DNA of 53,359 bases from JBEICQ01 sp046297395 (GCA_046297395.1 JBKCNM010000068.1:1-53359), one strand, 5' to 3'; shown: positions 9,402-18,604, numbered from the stretch's first letter. The notes: a model not told the origin generated them from the letters alone. Made by a program: numbers and translations.

Positions 9402-9457
9402 ATGTTGTTTTGTACTTATACCCAATTATAAGGGTCCCTTTGACTTCGTATTAAAAA

Positions 9458-9507
9458 AGCTGTTGACTCAAAAACAATTTTTTTTGTTCACTCAAAGTAA
9501 AACAGCT
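9458..9507. repeat. Short direct and inverted repeats after the AlgH gene
   Basis: The gap 9402-9529 holds a direct repeat, TGTTGACTCAAA (9461-9472) and TGTTCACTCAAA (9485-9496), 11 of 12 bases identical and 24 bases apart. These lie within AGCTGTT (9458-9464) and its complement AACAGCT (9501-9507). This may be a weak transcription end or a binding site; I cannot tell which. Confidence 0.35.
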
Positions 9508-9529
9508 CAGCCGGAACCAACTTTGAAAT

Positions 9530-9559
9530 AAAAAAACCCCCGGCTTATTTTTCCGGGGG
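9530..9559 (-). terminator. Rho-independent terminator for the gene ending at 9604
   Basis: CCCCCGG (9537-9543) pairs with CCGGGGG (9553-9559) across a 9-base loop. On the minus strand the stem is followed by seven T (9536-9530). It lies 45 bases past the stop of the upstream minus-strand gene. Confidence 0.85.
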
Positions 9560-9603
9560 CTGGCATAAAAGCTTGTATTAAATCTATTAATGAAGGATAA
9601 AAA

Positions 9604-10659
9604 TTAATTCGTTTTTTGATTTCTATTAGATAGGTTGAATCCGAATGAGAGTCCGAAGCGATGTCCGTTGCGATTAGGAACAAAAAACACATTTACGGGG
9701 ATATTCATTTTGCCGGAGCGGAAAGATCTTCCCACAGCAAGCAAAAAATCGGAATTCCATAAAGGTATACCTCGGCTGTCGAGCATACGGGTTTTGGATT
9801 CTAATCTTGAGATGCGCATGGTTGGTCCAAAGGCAAATTCAAGTCCGGTTTTGTTGCTGCGGATTCCGTGGAGGACTGTGAAAGAGGGTTGGAAAAGTCC
9901 TTGGTCGAGTCCGTTTATCATGGGAATGAATTCAAATAGCACTTGGATGTCTCCGGTGTTCAGGTATTGTTTTTCAAATTGATAACCAAATTGCCACATG
10001 CCCGGATAAGGAGCCTCATAACCGCCATTTAGCCTTGTTTGTTGAAATTTGTTTGCTGAGGGACCGGTGAGGATCATCATTCCAAAGCGGGGACCACCTA
10101 GTTTCAAATAGTCCTCTTGAACATTTATCTTGTTGGGAAACTCGTTTTCAGAGGTTGTTGTTGTCAGTTCTTTTTCGTCGATTGGAATTCCCAAAAGCTG
10201 TTTGAGGCTTTGTCGGGTAATCAATCTCAGTTCTTTGTTAAGGCCGAGATATTCTTTGGTAAAAGTTTTTTCTGTAACACCTGATTGAACATCAATCAGG
10301 CTGAGGCTTACAATAATTTTCTTTTCGATCATTTCATAAGAGCCGCCAATCATTTTATCCACTCCAAGATTTTTTCCCATCTCTACCAGGCAAAGTCTTC
10401 CGTAGCATTTGTCGATCACGAGTTTTTGTTTGTTGATGATGTACTCTGCATCATACTTGTCAATCAGATTAAAGTGATTCAGTTGTTGAAGTTCCAGTCT
10501 CACCATGTTCCCAAGTTCTAAAGGAGAAACCTGGGCAATTCTGGAATCAATGTTCAGGACTGCGGCGCTTTGTTTTGTTTGCGCGTGTGCAAAAGTGCTT
10601 GCTGTGATTGTTAACACTGCGGTTACTTTCCTGATGATGTTGTGAAGATTTGTTTTCAT
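9604..10659 (-). CDS. Exported protein: CsgG/TolB-N-like domain plus predicted outer-membrane beta-barrel
   Basis: 351 residues. A signal peptide ends at about residue 26 (FAHA before QTKQSAA). Residues ~30-160 resemble the N-terminal domains of CsgG/FlgO/TolB-type periplasmic proteins: an alpha-beta stretch with AAVLNIDSRI, a segment on Asp/Tyr/Ile positions (NLIDKYDAEYIINKQKL), an L-G-V-D-K-M-I-G-G-S-Y strand and ISLSLIDVQSG. From ~185 the protein alternates aromatic and polar residues, as in a small beta-barrel, ending in FGLSFGFNLSNRNQKTN. The domain assignment is by eye and only moderately sure. It is monocistronic, with its own terminator and an A-rich leader. Confidence 0.7.
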   Translation of the reverse strand: MKTNLHNIIRKVTAVLTITASTFAHAQTKQSAAVLNIDSRIAQVSPLELGNMVRLELQQLNHFNLIDKYDAEYIINKQKLVIDKCYGRLCLVEMGKNLGVDKMIGGSYEMIEKKIIVSLSLIDVQSGVTEKTFTKEYLGLNKELRLITRQSLKQLLGIPIDEKELTTTTSENEFPNKINVQEDYLKLGGPRFGMMILTGPSANKFQQTRLNGGYEAPYPGMWQFGYQFEKQYLNTGDIQVLFEFIPMINGLDQGLFQPSFTVLHGIRSNKTGLEFAFGPTMRISRLESKTRMLDSRGIPLWNSDFLLAVGRSFRSGKMNIPVNVFFVPNRNGHRFGLSFGFNLSNRNQKTN

Positions 10660-10660
10660 T

Positions 10661-10687
10661 GTTTTTGTTTTTGTTTTTGTTTTGTTT
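10661..10687 (-). promoter_or_regulatory. A-rich tandem-repeat leader before the CsgG-like gene
   Basis: Three copies of GTTTTT plus two shorter versions lie directly before the ATG at 10659. On the coding strand this reads as AAAAAC repeats ending one base before the start. A-rich leaders without a Shine-Dalgarno sequence favour translation in Bacteroidota. The repeat could also vary in copy number between strains. Confidence 0.5.
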
Positions 10688-10779
10688 GAGGAAATGGGTT
10701 TGTAATCATTTCCGGGGTCAAAAGTATTTTGGGTGGCTGGGGTCGTAAAAAGGCATTTTTCAGGAAACGCCTGCAGAAA

Positions 10780-10839
10780 TGCGATTTTTGCAAAACCGAA
10801 AACTTAAAAAACAGCCATTTGCATTTTTTGCAAATCGCA
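10780..10839 (+). promoter_or_regulatory. Inverted repeats before the helix-turn-helix regulator: candidate operator
   Basis: A 16-base arm starting TGCGATTTTTGCAAAA (10780-10795) is repeated in inverted form, with small differences, by TTTTTTGCAAATCGCA (10824-10839). Inside the right arm ATTTGCA (10817-10823) and TGCAAAT (10829-10835) form a perfect palindrome with a 5-base spacer. The site is 63-122 bases upstream of the regulator's start, in the region divergent from the gene at 9604-10659, so it could control either gene. Confidence 0.5.
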
Positions 10840-10901
10840 CATCTCTAAACTGGCATATTCTTGTGTTTTTTGTTTTAAATTTATCCTGGTTTTCAGAATT
10901 A

Positions 10902-11942
10902 ATGCCAAATAAAATGGGTAAAAAAACTGCTGAAAAAAACTTCAGATACTCGGAGCAGTTCATCAAACGGATAAAAAAAGTGGTGCCTGCCAATATTTCT
11001 CTTGCGGATGAAATAGCTGGTGTCCTGGAAATCAGCAACGACAGTGCTTACCGCAGGTTACGCGGAGAAACAGCCATCACCCTGGATGAGGCCATGCTCT
11101 TGTGCAATCATTTTAAAATTAACCTGGATACTTCCGATAGTAAAACACAAGGCAAGGTAACTTTTGTATACAAGAGCATCGGCAACGAGCCCGATGATCT
11201 GGAAGAATACCTGGAAAGCGTGCTACATGATTTTGATCTTTTGAAAAATGCAGAATACATTCATTTGAGTTTTGCTGCCGAGGACATTCCCTTGTTCCAT
11301 CACCTGGAATATGAGTACCTCACGCCTTTTAAATTCTTCTACTGGAAAAAGGCTATTCTTGGAGATCCACAAGTGGAAAATGAGATGTTTAACCGGTCCT
11401 TGATATCTGATAAATCTATTGCACTTGCCAAGAAGATTGCTGCCACCTATAATCAGATTGCCTGTACAGAGGTTTGGACGAGCAATACGGTAGAGAGCAC
11501 CCTGAGCCAGATTAAATATTTTTGGGAGGCCGGATTATTCGAAACCGGTGATGATGCAGTGCGGGTTATCGATGATGTATTGCTGATGATAGAACACATT
11601 AAAAAACAGGCAGACCTTGGCTGTAAATTTTCAAGATATTCAGAAAAGCCCGGTGCAGACAAGGGGTCTTTCGACTTATATGCCTGTGAAGTCCAGATTG
11701 GAAACAATTCGGTGTTTATACAGGCAGACCAAACTAAATCATCTTATCTTTCATTCAATACCTTTAATTCGCTGTTTACATTCAACCTGGAATACTGTTT
11801 GGAAAACGAAAGATGGATTAACAATCTCATCAAGAAATCAATATTGATTAGTAGTGTTTCAGAAAAACAGCGGTATCAGTTTTTTAAATCGATGATTAGC
11901 ATGGCACAGCGTTTGCGCAACCAAATTTTGCAGGGAGAATAA
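10902..11942 (+). CDS. Helix-turn-helix regulator with large uncharacterised C-terminal domain
   Basis: 346 residues from the ATG at 10902. The frame is open further upstream, but that part runs through the operator-like repeats and does not look coding; a second ATG at 10914 is also possible. Residues ~10-70 form a phage-repressor-like HTH: FSEQFIKRIKK-type helix, then SLADEIAGVLEISNDSAYRRLRGETAITLDEAMLLCNHF. The remaining ~270 residues are alpha-helical with no motif I can name. This architecture recurs in Bacteroidota as a cytoplasmic regulator of unknown signal. It faces the CsgG-like gene divergently, so autoregulation and control of that gene are plausible but inferred. Confidence 0.8.
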   Translation: MPNKMGKKTAEKNFRYSEQFIKRIKKVVPANISLADEIAGVLEISNDSAYRRLRGETAITLDEAMLLCNHFKINLDTSDSKTQGKVTFVYKSIGNEPDDLEEYLESVLHDFDLLKNAEYIHLSFAAEDIPLFHHLEYEYLTPFKFFYWKKAILGDPQVENEMFNRSLISDKSIALAKKIAATYNQIACTEVWTSNTVESTLSQIKYFWEAGLFETGDDAVRVIDDVLLMIEHIKKQADLGCKFSRYSEKPGADKGSFDLYACEVQIGNNSVFIQADQTKSSYLSFNTFNSLFTFNLEYCLENERWINNLIKKSILISSVSEKQRYQFFKSMISMAQRLRNQILQGE

Positions 11943-12102
11943 TCTTCTTCGTATCTATTTTTAAAGAAAAACCAAGTGGTGTTCCGGCTAAATAAGTATG
12001 ACCATCATTGAATTTTTTACGAGAAGAGGGTTGCAAGAGGATTCAAAAGAAGGAGATAAAAAAGGTTTATATACTCCGTAAAGAAACCATGCTGCCCAAT
12101 CT

Positions 12103-13860
12103 TCAATAGAATTCAAACTCCAGGCGAGCGAGTACTCCTTTTTGCGTGAGTAATCGATTGTAGGCGCGGTCTGCCGGGGCAAGAGCCCCCAGTTTGCTTT
12201 CCATTATTTTGGAAGTCATGTCATCATCCATGCTGCCAAGTAACTTTTCCACAGGATTTTTTTCGGTTGGGTATTCGCGTATCCTGTATGAGTCAAGCTT
12301 GGCGAGTTTGGCCGCTCTTTCAATGGCTTCTTGCAGGCCACCGAAGCGGTCGATGAGTTTGAGGTTTTTGGCATCTGATCCGAGCCAAACTCTTCCTTGT
12401 CCAATACTATCTACCATGGCGAGGGGAATTTTTCTGCCATCGGCAACCCTTCCTGTAAAGGTGCTGTACACTTCCTCAACGGATTCCTGCATGATGGCTC
12501 TTTCTGCTTCAGTGAGGTTTCGTGTTTGAGAGCCAATATCGGCAAAGGCATGGGTTTTAACTGTATCGAAGGTGATGCCAATTTTATTTTTAAAAAAATC
12601 TCCCGCATTGAACATGAGACCGAACACGCCGATAGAACCGGTAATGGTGAGAGGATTTGCTACAATTTCCGTGGCATCACAGGCAATGTAATATCCCCCG
12701 CTTGCTGCTACATCACCCATAGAAGCCACCACGGGTTTTTCTTTTTTTGCAAGGTTAATTTCCCGCCACATCACTTCGGAAGCAAGCGAGGAGCCTCCCG
12801 GGGAATTGATTCGTAGTACAATGGCTTTCACCTTTTTGTCTTTCCGTGCTTCGCGTATCAGCTTGGCATAGGTATCTCCACCTACAGAATTGTCATCTCC
12901 TTTTCCGTCCACGATATCGCCCCCTGCATAAATGACAGCGATACGGTCGCTTCCTTCATGTTTTTCATTTTCATCTACAGCATGGAAATAGGTATTCATG
13001 CTTACACATGCAGGCTTATCATCATCGGAGGCAATGGCTTTTAATTTTTCAAGCACCTGGTCGTAGTAGAGGAGATTGTCTACCAGTTTATTCTTTTTGG
13101 CATCTTCTGCATTCCGGATGGTATAATTACTGCAAAGCCGGTCGAAATCAGCCGGATTGATTTTTCGAGATTCTGAAATTTCTTTTCTCAGGATTTCCCA
13201 CATGGAATGCTGCATGGTACGAATCTGCAGTCTGTTGGCTTCGCTCATATGGTCTTCTGTAAAAGGTTCTACAGCACTTTTAAATTTTCCATGACGGATA
13301 ATTTGAGGCTGAATATCGAGTTTCGCCAAAGCATTTTTTAGGAAGAACAAGTTGCTGGAAATACCTTTTACTTCCAGAGCACCTTTCGGATTAAGATAAA
13401 TCTGATCGGCAACGGATGCGAGGTAATAACCGGATTGGGAATAGACATCGGCATATACCCATATTTTTTTTCCGGATTTTTTGAATTGCTTTAAAGTATT
13501 GCGTATCTCCTTGGCTGTAGCCATTCCGGTATTGATTTGTCCTCCCAGCAGAAATATACCTGCGATATTTTTGTCTTCAGCAGCTTCTTGGATGGTTCTG
13601 CAGATGTCGTAGAGTCCGGGAGATTTTTCTGTTGAAAATGTTCCCGAAGAGAGTTTTCTGAGAGGGTTTTCGTCGCCACGATCGCTAATGGGTTCATCCA
13701 GATTCATCACCAACCAGGAAGGCTTTTCCGGTTTTTCGTGAGAATCGCTCTCGCCGGAAGCAATTCCGGCTAGGATACCAATCAGGATTACCAGCAGGAG
13801 TATTCCGGCAAGCATAAATCCGAACATGGAGGCAAACATGAATTTAAAAAACTGTCTCAT
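12103..13860 (-). CDS. sppA: Signal peptide peptidase SppA, 67K type
   Basis: Membrane serine protease with a Ser/Lys dyad that degrades cleaved signal peptides. It has 585 residues from the ATG at 13860; the frame continues upstream through folK's promoter but the membrane segment begins here. One membrane anchor at about 10-34. Two tandem peptidase-S49 halves: the N-terminal half holds the general-base Lys194 in GKFKSAVEPF, the C-terminal half the nucleophile Ser387 in MGDVAASGGYY, preceded by RINSPGGSSLASE. Both are intact. It is divergent from folK with 46 bases between the starts. Confidence 0.96.
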   Translation of the reverse strand: MRQFFKFMFASMFGFMLAGILLLVILIGILAGIASGESDSHEKPEKPSWLVMNLDEPISDRGDENPLRKLSSGTFSTEKSPGLYDICRTIQEAAEDKNIAGIFLLGGQINTGMATAKEIRNTLKQFKKSGKKIWVYADVYSQSGYYLASVADQIYLNPKGALEVKGISSNLFFLKNALAKLDIQPQIIRHGKFKSAVEPFTEDHMSEANRLQIRTMQHSMWEILRKEISESRKINPADFDRLCSNYTIRNAEDAKKNKLVDNLLYYDQVLEKLKAIASDDDKPACVSMNTYFHAVDENEKHEGSDRIAVIYAGGDIVDGKGDDNSVGGDTYAKLIREARKDKKVKAIVLRINSPGGSSLASEVMWREINLAKKEKPVVASMGDVAASGGYYIACDATEIVANPLTITGSIGVFGLMFNAGDFFKNKIGITFDTVKTHAFADIGSQTRNLTEAERAIMQESVEEVYSTFTGRVADGRKIPLAMVDSIGQGRVWLGSDAKNLKLIDRFGGLQEAIERAAKLAKLDSYRIREYPTEKNPVEKLLGSMDDDMTSKIMESKLGALAPADRAYNRLLTQKGVLARLEFEFY

Positions 13861-13906
13861 TTTAATTCCTTTATTTGCAATGTTACTAAAAATCCTCGGT
13901 GAGAAG

Positions 13907-14398
13907 ATGAATCGTGAACCTGTGTTTTTATTACTGGGAAGTAATTTGGGCAACAAGCGTGCATATTTAGCCAGTGGATTATTGGGTCTGCAGCAAGGAG
14001 GATTTTCTTTGCTAAAAGCCTCATCGATTTATGCCTCTGCTCCATGGGGAAATCCCCGGCAGGAGTGGTTTGAAAACCAGTGTTTGATGGGAAGCTATGC
14101 AGGAACTCCGGAGGAATTGTTGCACCTCTGTTTAAAGGTTGAGCACTCTTTGGGCAGAGAAAGAAACGCACACTGGGCGCCCAGAACCATTGATATCGAC
14201 ATCCTTTTGTGGGGATCACTTTTACATGATTTTAACAATCTGCAAATCCCTCATCCACGGCTAAGGGAGCGTAGATTCGCCCTTATGCCTTTGTGTGAAC
14301 TTGCACCTGATTTGGTTCATCCGCACACAGGCATGAGTCTTTTGGAGCACCTGGCGATTTGTGAGGATTCGCTGGAGGTAAAAAAAATAAATCCGTAA
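13907..14398 (+). CDS. folK: 2-amino-4-hydroxy-6-hydroxymethyldihydropteridine pyrophosphokinase
   Basis: Transfers pyrophosphate from ATP to 6-hydroxymethyl-7,8-dihydropterin in folate synthesis. It has 163 residues from the ATG at 13907, the length of single-domain HPPK. FLLLGSNLGNK at 7-17 is the usual N-terminal motif, and Asp96 and Asp98 in APRTIDIDIL bind the two magnesium ions; IPHPRLRERRF follows at about 114-124. An open frame from 13826 is antisense to sppA and was not used. Convergent with the LytTR regulator, 28 bases apart. Confidence 0.95.
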   Translation: MNREPVFLLLGSNLGNKRAYLASGLLGLQQGGFSLLKASSIYASAPWGNPRQEWFENQCLMGSYAGTPEELLHLCLKVEHSLGRERNAHWAPRTIDIDILLWGSLLHDFNNLQIPHPRLRERRFALMPLCELAPDLVHPHTGMSLLEHLAICEDSLEVKKINP

Positions 14399-14426
14399 AT
14401 TTTTTCTGTTTTCTGCCAACAAGCTA

Positions 14427-15182
14427 TTACCTGTCGAGCCACTTTTTAAATTCGGCAGTTCGCTCCCTACTCACCACACAGTCGTCATCAGGGATGTTTT
14501 CAATTTCCAGTTTTAAGCGGCTGTTAAAATATACATGCATTTTTCCGAGATGATCGATGTTCACAATGGTTTTTCGGTTTATCCGGAAGAAGACAGAAGG
14601 ATCAAGAAATTCTAAAAGATTTTCGAGCGAGAAATCCACCGGGAATTTTTTGTTGTCGTTCCTGTGAAGAAAAACCAGGCCGTCTTCATGATGAAAACAC
14701 TTTATCTCCTGCGTACGGATGGCTGCTACCTGTTCGCCCAGTTTTACCATGAAACGGGATTTGTAATTTTTCCCGAGTTGTCCTGCGAGTTCGAGTAAAA
14801 CAGGATGTATAGCTGTGTTTTTGAGAGATTGTTGTTTTTTAAATTTTTGCAGTGCCTGTTGCAGTTCCTCTTTTTGAACCGGTTTAAGAAGGTAATCAAG
14901 GCTATTTACCTTGAAAGCCTGAATGGCATAGTTGTCGTATGCAGTTACAAAAATTACAGGAACATCTTCTTTGTATGTTTTAAACAGTTCAAATACATAT
15001 CCATCGGCCACATGAATATCGAGCAGAAACAAATCCGGTTTGGGATTTTCCCCGAGCCAGGCAAGTGTTTCTGTTACCGATTGACATACGCCTGCAACCA
15101 CCATCGCCGAATCTATTTTTTGCAGGAGGGAAGTCAGCCTTGTTGCATTTGGTGGTTCATCTTCAACAATCAGTACTCTCAT
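14427..15182 (-). CDS. LytTR-family response regulator
   Basis: Cytoplasmic two-component regulator of 251 residues. The receiver domain (1-~125) has the acidic pair in LIVEDE (7-8), phospho-acceptor Asp55 in LFLLDIHVADG, FVTAYDNYAIQAF and the conserved Lys in DYLLKP. A LytTR DNA-binding domain follows at about 145-250, with CFHHEDGLVFLHRNDNKKF and FFRINRKTIVNIDHL. The start overlaps the stop of the kinase gene upstream (ATGA), so the pair are partners. Target genes are unknown; the TonB receptor at the head of the operon is the obvious candidate. Confidence 0.94.
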   Translation of the reverse strand: MRVLIVEDEPPNATRLTSLLQKIDSAMVVAGVCQSVTETLAWLGENPKPDLFLLDIHVADGYVFELFKTYKEDVPVIFVTAYDNYAIQAFKVNSLDYLLKPVQKEELQQALQKFKKQQSLKNTAIHPVLLELAGQLGKNYKSRFMVKLGEQVAAIRTQEIKCFHHEDGLVFLHRNDNKKFPVDFSLENLLEFLDPSVFFRINRKTIVNIDHLGKMHVYFNSRLKLEIENIPDDDCVVSRERTAEFKKWLDR

Positions 15183-16204
15183 GTATTTTTAAGTAAAGGT
15201 ACTTCTACTGAATATCTATTGCCAACAATTTTTACAGCTAATTTTTTGTCGGTGTAATGCTTCAGGCGAAGCGAAATATTGTTGTGTCCAAGCCCTGATC
15301 CATGGATGCCATTTGCTTTCGGAATCAGGGAATTGGTCACGGTTACCTTTTCATCATCGGCCACAATATCTATGTTCAGCGGGTGAGAAAGTGTAATGAT
15401 GTTGTGTTGGATGCAGTTTTCTACAAGAATCTGGAGCGCAAGAGAAGGAAGCAAAAGATTTTTACAATTTTCATGGATGTTCTTCTGTATTTTAATTCCA
15501 TCTCCAAAACGAATGCTCAGCAGGTAACAGTATGCATCCAGCAGTTGTAATTCTTCTTCAAGTGTTGACAATTCGGAATCACGGTTCTTGAGCAGATGGC
15601 GGTATACTTTTGCAAACTGCGAGGTAAACTCAGAAGCTTTCACGGGATCCTGTTCAATAAGCGAATTAAGCACGCTCAGGTTATTGAACAAAAAGTGTGG
15701 ATTGATTTGTCCCTTAAGCATCTGCAGCTGTGTATTCAAGGCTTCTTTTTTATATCGTTCTACTTCAACGAGAGAGGCTTTCCATTGTGTAAAAAACTCT
15801 GCTCCAATTTCTACCGCTTGAAGCAAAACAGAAACCAGCGTACCCATGATGATGGCGAGACCCACCATGCTGGAGTTTTCGAACCGGTAGATGGTGCAGA
15901 TGATTTTGTCGTATGCAGTAAGCATCAGGTAGATGCTGCTAATACTGAAGACCACATTGATGAGACTCTGGGTAGCTGCTCTGCGCAAGGGACCATTTTC
16001 CCATGTCATTTTCCGGTTAAGCCAGTGGTTGATTTGCAGATTGCCTTCCCAGAGTAAAAAAGTCAGCACCACCGACACAGATGCATCCAGCCAAAAGCTA
16101 TGGGCATCTTTGAAGAGGGGGCGAAAAACATTGATCAATCCTGCAATACTTATTCCTACAGGAGTCATGTAGAAGTAACGGCTTTGCAGGATTTTTCTGA
16201 TCAT
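15179..16204 (-). CDS. LytS/YehU-type sensor histidine kinase
   Basis: 341-residue membrane kinase of the His_kinase (PF06580) type. About four membrane helices occupy residues 10-135 with very short loops, so no large external sensor domain is seen. The phospho-acceptor is His170 in QINPHFLFNNLSVLNSL, the hallmark of the LytS class. A reduced ATPase domain follows (LQILVENCIQHNI, then GIHGSGLGHNNISLRLKHY). It sits 18 bases after the TonB receptor and overlaps the LytTR regulator gene. Confidence 0.94.
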   Translation of the reverse strand: MIRKILQSRYFYMTPVGISIAGLINVFRPLFKDAHSFWLDASVSVVLTFLLWEGNLQINHWLNRKMTWENGPLRRAATQSLINVVFSISSIYLMLTAYDKIICTIYRFENSSMVGLAIIMGTLVSVLLQAVEIGAEFFTQWKASLVEVERYKKEALNTQLQMLKGQINPHFLFNNLSVLNSLIEQDPVKASEFTSQFAKVYRHLLKNRDSELSTLEEELQLLDAYCYLLSIRFGDGIKIQKNIHENCKNLLLPSLALQILVENCIQHNIITLSHPLNIDIVADDEKVTVTNSLIPKANGIHGSGLGHNNISLRLKHYTDKKLAVKIVGNRYSVEVPLLKNT

Positions 16205-16222
16205 GGGTGATTGTGGGAATGA

Positions 16223-18604
16223 TTAAAATGTAAACTTCACAAAAGGGATAGGAAGCAATCCGGTTTGGTATTGGGTGGAAATGCTGTTGTTAAAGCGATT
16301 GTATCCTTGCTGGAAAATATTCTGCCGATTGGTCAGGTTTTGCAGATCAAGGCCTGTTTCGAGGGTACTGTGGGCAAAGTCTTTGCGGTAGGAAATTTTA
16401 ATATCAAAGCGGAAATAATCAATTTGTTTTTGGCTGAAAGCTCTCGATTGATCGAAAACGGCAACACCGGCCATACGAGATGCTTCGAGATCGAGAGGAG
16501 TAAGGTATTTCCCACCAATCAGCGTGCTGCGGATATTAAATGCGATACAAGATGATTTTCGCAGGTTGAATTCTTTACCCAAAAGAATATTTCCTGCATA
16601 GCGCGTATTAAATGCTGTGTTTCTTTCGATGCCATCACTGCCTTTGTCTTTGGAGTCGAACACACTGGCGGTAACCAGGTAATAAAATCCTTTGCTGAAG
16701 AATCTTTCGAGGGTAAATTCAATGCCATAATTTCTACCAGTACCCTTGTTTACAAGGTTGGTGATATTGGAGGGATTAAAATCGGTACCATCATTGAGTG
16801 CAGAATGGCTTGAAGAGGTTGAAGTGACCGGCACCTGGCTCAGGTTCTGGTAGTATATTTCTGCTTTGATGCGTACATCCGCAGTCAGGTTGATATCATA
16901 CCCAAGTACATAATGCATGCTGCGGATAAAACCAAGCTTGCTGTTGGTCATTTCAAGTCCGTTGGGTCCTTCCGACTGCACATAATAATTATACAACACA
17001 GGAAGCTGGTGATGCAAGCCTATACCGGCGTTTAAACTGGATTTTTCGTTGAGCAACCATTTTGCTCCAATTCTCGGTTCAGCAACCCATTGGTTGGTTT
17101 GGCTAAAGTGCTGTGTATGGATGCCGGTGTTTAGGCTGAGTCTGTTGCTGAAGCGGTGTTTCCATTGGGCAAAGCCTTGTGTAAGCGATGATTGTTTACG
17201 GATATTCACCAGTTCAAAAGGGGTAGAGACAAATACAAATTCGTTGAATAAATCAACATCAAGCAGGTCGTAATTGGCTCCTGCCACAAGGGTATTGCGG
17301 GCATTTATCTTATGGTTCATGCTCCATACTGCGGAATATTTTCTGTTGGTGAAAGCAGCTTTTTGTTTGTAGTATACTTTTTTCTCCGGGTTCGACAAAT
17401 CGATGGAATCCATATCGAAGTATTGTCCTGCACTGCTTGCGGCCAGGGTGAGCTTCATATTGGTTTTGGTTCCGATGAGTTGTTCATAGGAGATGCCTGT
17501 GATGCCTGTCCGGAAATTTGCGTATTGGTTTTGGTCGATGCGCCCATAAAAATCCACTTTCGAGGTATCCACATCTTGTCCGAGGAAGTCTGCCCTGGAG
17601 TTTCCACCCATTAAAAACAGGCTTAATTTTCCTTTGTTGTTGCGGGTGGGCAGAACCACTTTTGCATTGATATCCTGGTACTCGGGAACTGCATTTCCGG
17701 CGCCCACATTCAGGCCAAGTTTTTTGAAAATGCTAAGCGTTGAATAGCGCAGATTGATGATGTATGAACCCCGGTGATTTGAAGAAAGCGGACCTTCGGC
17801 TCCGGCCTCAAGGCCATTGAATCCCATCTGTGCCATGAGTTCTCTTTTTTCGTTGTTGCCTTCGCGCATACGAAGGTCGAACACACCTGAAATGGCATTT
17901 CCGTATTGGGCAGGAAAAGCTGAGGTGAGGAAATCACTGTTGTGGAGGTTGTTGTTGTTAAGCATACTCACCGGACCGCCGGTGGAGGTAACCGTACCGA
18001 AGTGATTGGGATTAGGAATGTTTATTCCTTCGAGTTGCCAGAGCATTCCGGTAGGGGAATTGCCCCTTACCACAATGTCGTTTCGGGAGTCATTGCCTGC
18101 AATGACCCCGGCGTAATTGGCTGCCATGCGAGAAGGATCGGAGAGAGAGCCGGCATAACGCTTGGTGTCTTCAATGTTGAAGGAACGCGAACTAACCGTG
18201 GTCATTTCATTGTTGGTCACGGTTTTGTCTTTGGTACGATCATAAACAATGGTTACTTCATTGAGTTTACTCACGCTTTCGGTGAGTGTGATGTTGATGA
18301 TGGCCTCTTTTCCTGCGGTGATTATCACATTAGGAATGGTTTGGGTCTCATAACCCAGGTAGGATACCTTGATGGTGTGTCTGCCAAGGGGGACGCCCTT
18401 GATGCGGTAATTTCCATCTATGTCTGATGCAGAGGCAAGCGCAGGATTACTGCCTTCCACCATGACACTTACCCCGGGCAAAGGCGCGCGGGATGCTTCA
18501 TCGATGATGGTTCCTCTTAAGGTCTGCCCTTCCTGGGCCATCAGCATGCCAAAAGAAAAGAGGCAAAGTAAAACAGTTAGGGTGTAGCCGGTTTTTGTTT
18601 TCAT
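16223..18604 (-). CDS. TonB-dependent outer-membrane receptor with carboxypeptidase-regulatory-like N-terminal domain
   Basis: 793 residues from the ATG at 18604; the frame is open a further 17 codons but the signal peptide starts at MKTKTGYTL and ends before QEGQTLRG. Residues ~24-110 form a CarboxypepD_reg-like beta-sandwich (GTIIDEASRAPLPGVSV, GNYRIKGVPLGRHTIKVSYLGYE). A plug domain follows (DIVVRGNSPTGMLWQLEGI) and then a beta-barrel ending in PFVKFTF, with the terminal aromatic typical of outer-membrane barrels. No SusD partner is adjacent. It leads an operon with the LytS kinase and LytTR regulator, so uptake and sensing may be linked; substrate unknown. Confidence 0.92.
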   Translation of the reverse strand: MKTKTGYTLTVLLCLFSFGMLMAQEGQTLRGTIIDEASRAPLPGVSVMVEGSNPALASASDIDGNYRIKGVPLGRHTIKVSYLGYETQTIPNVIITAGKEAIINITLTESVSKLNEVTIVYDRTKDKTVTNNEMTTVSSRSFNIEDTKRYAGSLSDPSRMAANYAGVIAGNDSRNDIVVRGNSPTGMLWQLEGINIPNPNHFGTVTSTGGPVSMLNNNNLHNSDFLTSAFPAQYGNAISGVFDLRMREGNNEKRELMAQMGFNGLEAGAEGPLSSNHRGSYIINLRYSTLSIFKKLGLNVGAGNAVPEYQDINAKVVLPTRNNKGKLSLFLMGGNSRADFLGQDVDTSKVDFYGRIDQNQYANFRTGITGISYEQLIGTKTNMKLTLAASSAGQYFDMDSIDLSNPEKKVYYKQKAAFTNRKYSAVWSMNHKINARNTLVAGANYDLLDVDLFNEFVFVSTPFELVNIRKQSSLTQGFAQWKHRFSNRLSLNTGIHTQHFSQTNQWVAEPRIGAKWLLNEKSSLNAGIGLHHQLPVLYNYYVQSEGPNGLEMTNSKLGFIRSMHYVLGYDINLTADVRIKAEIYYQNLSQVPVTSTSSSHSALNDGTDFNPSNITNLVNKGTGRNYGIEFTLERFFSKGFYYLVTASVFDSKDKGSDGIERNTAFNTRYAGNILLGKEFNLRKSSCIAFNIRSTLIGGKYLTPLDLEASRMAGVAVFDQSRAFSQKQIDYFRFDIKISYRKDFAHSTLETGLDLQNLTNRQNIFQQGYNRFNNSISTQYQTGLLPIPFVKFTF

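Noticed and set aside
13826..13906. Longer FolK N-terminus
   Set aside because: The extension is antisense to the sppA start region; HPPK begins at the ATG at 13907.
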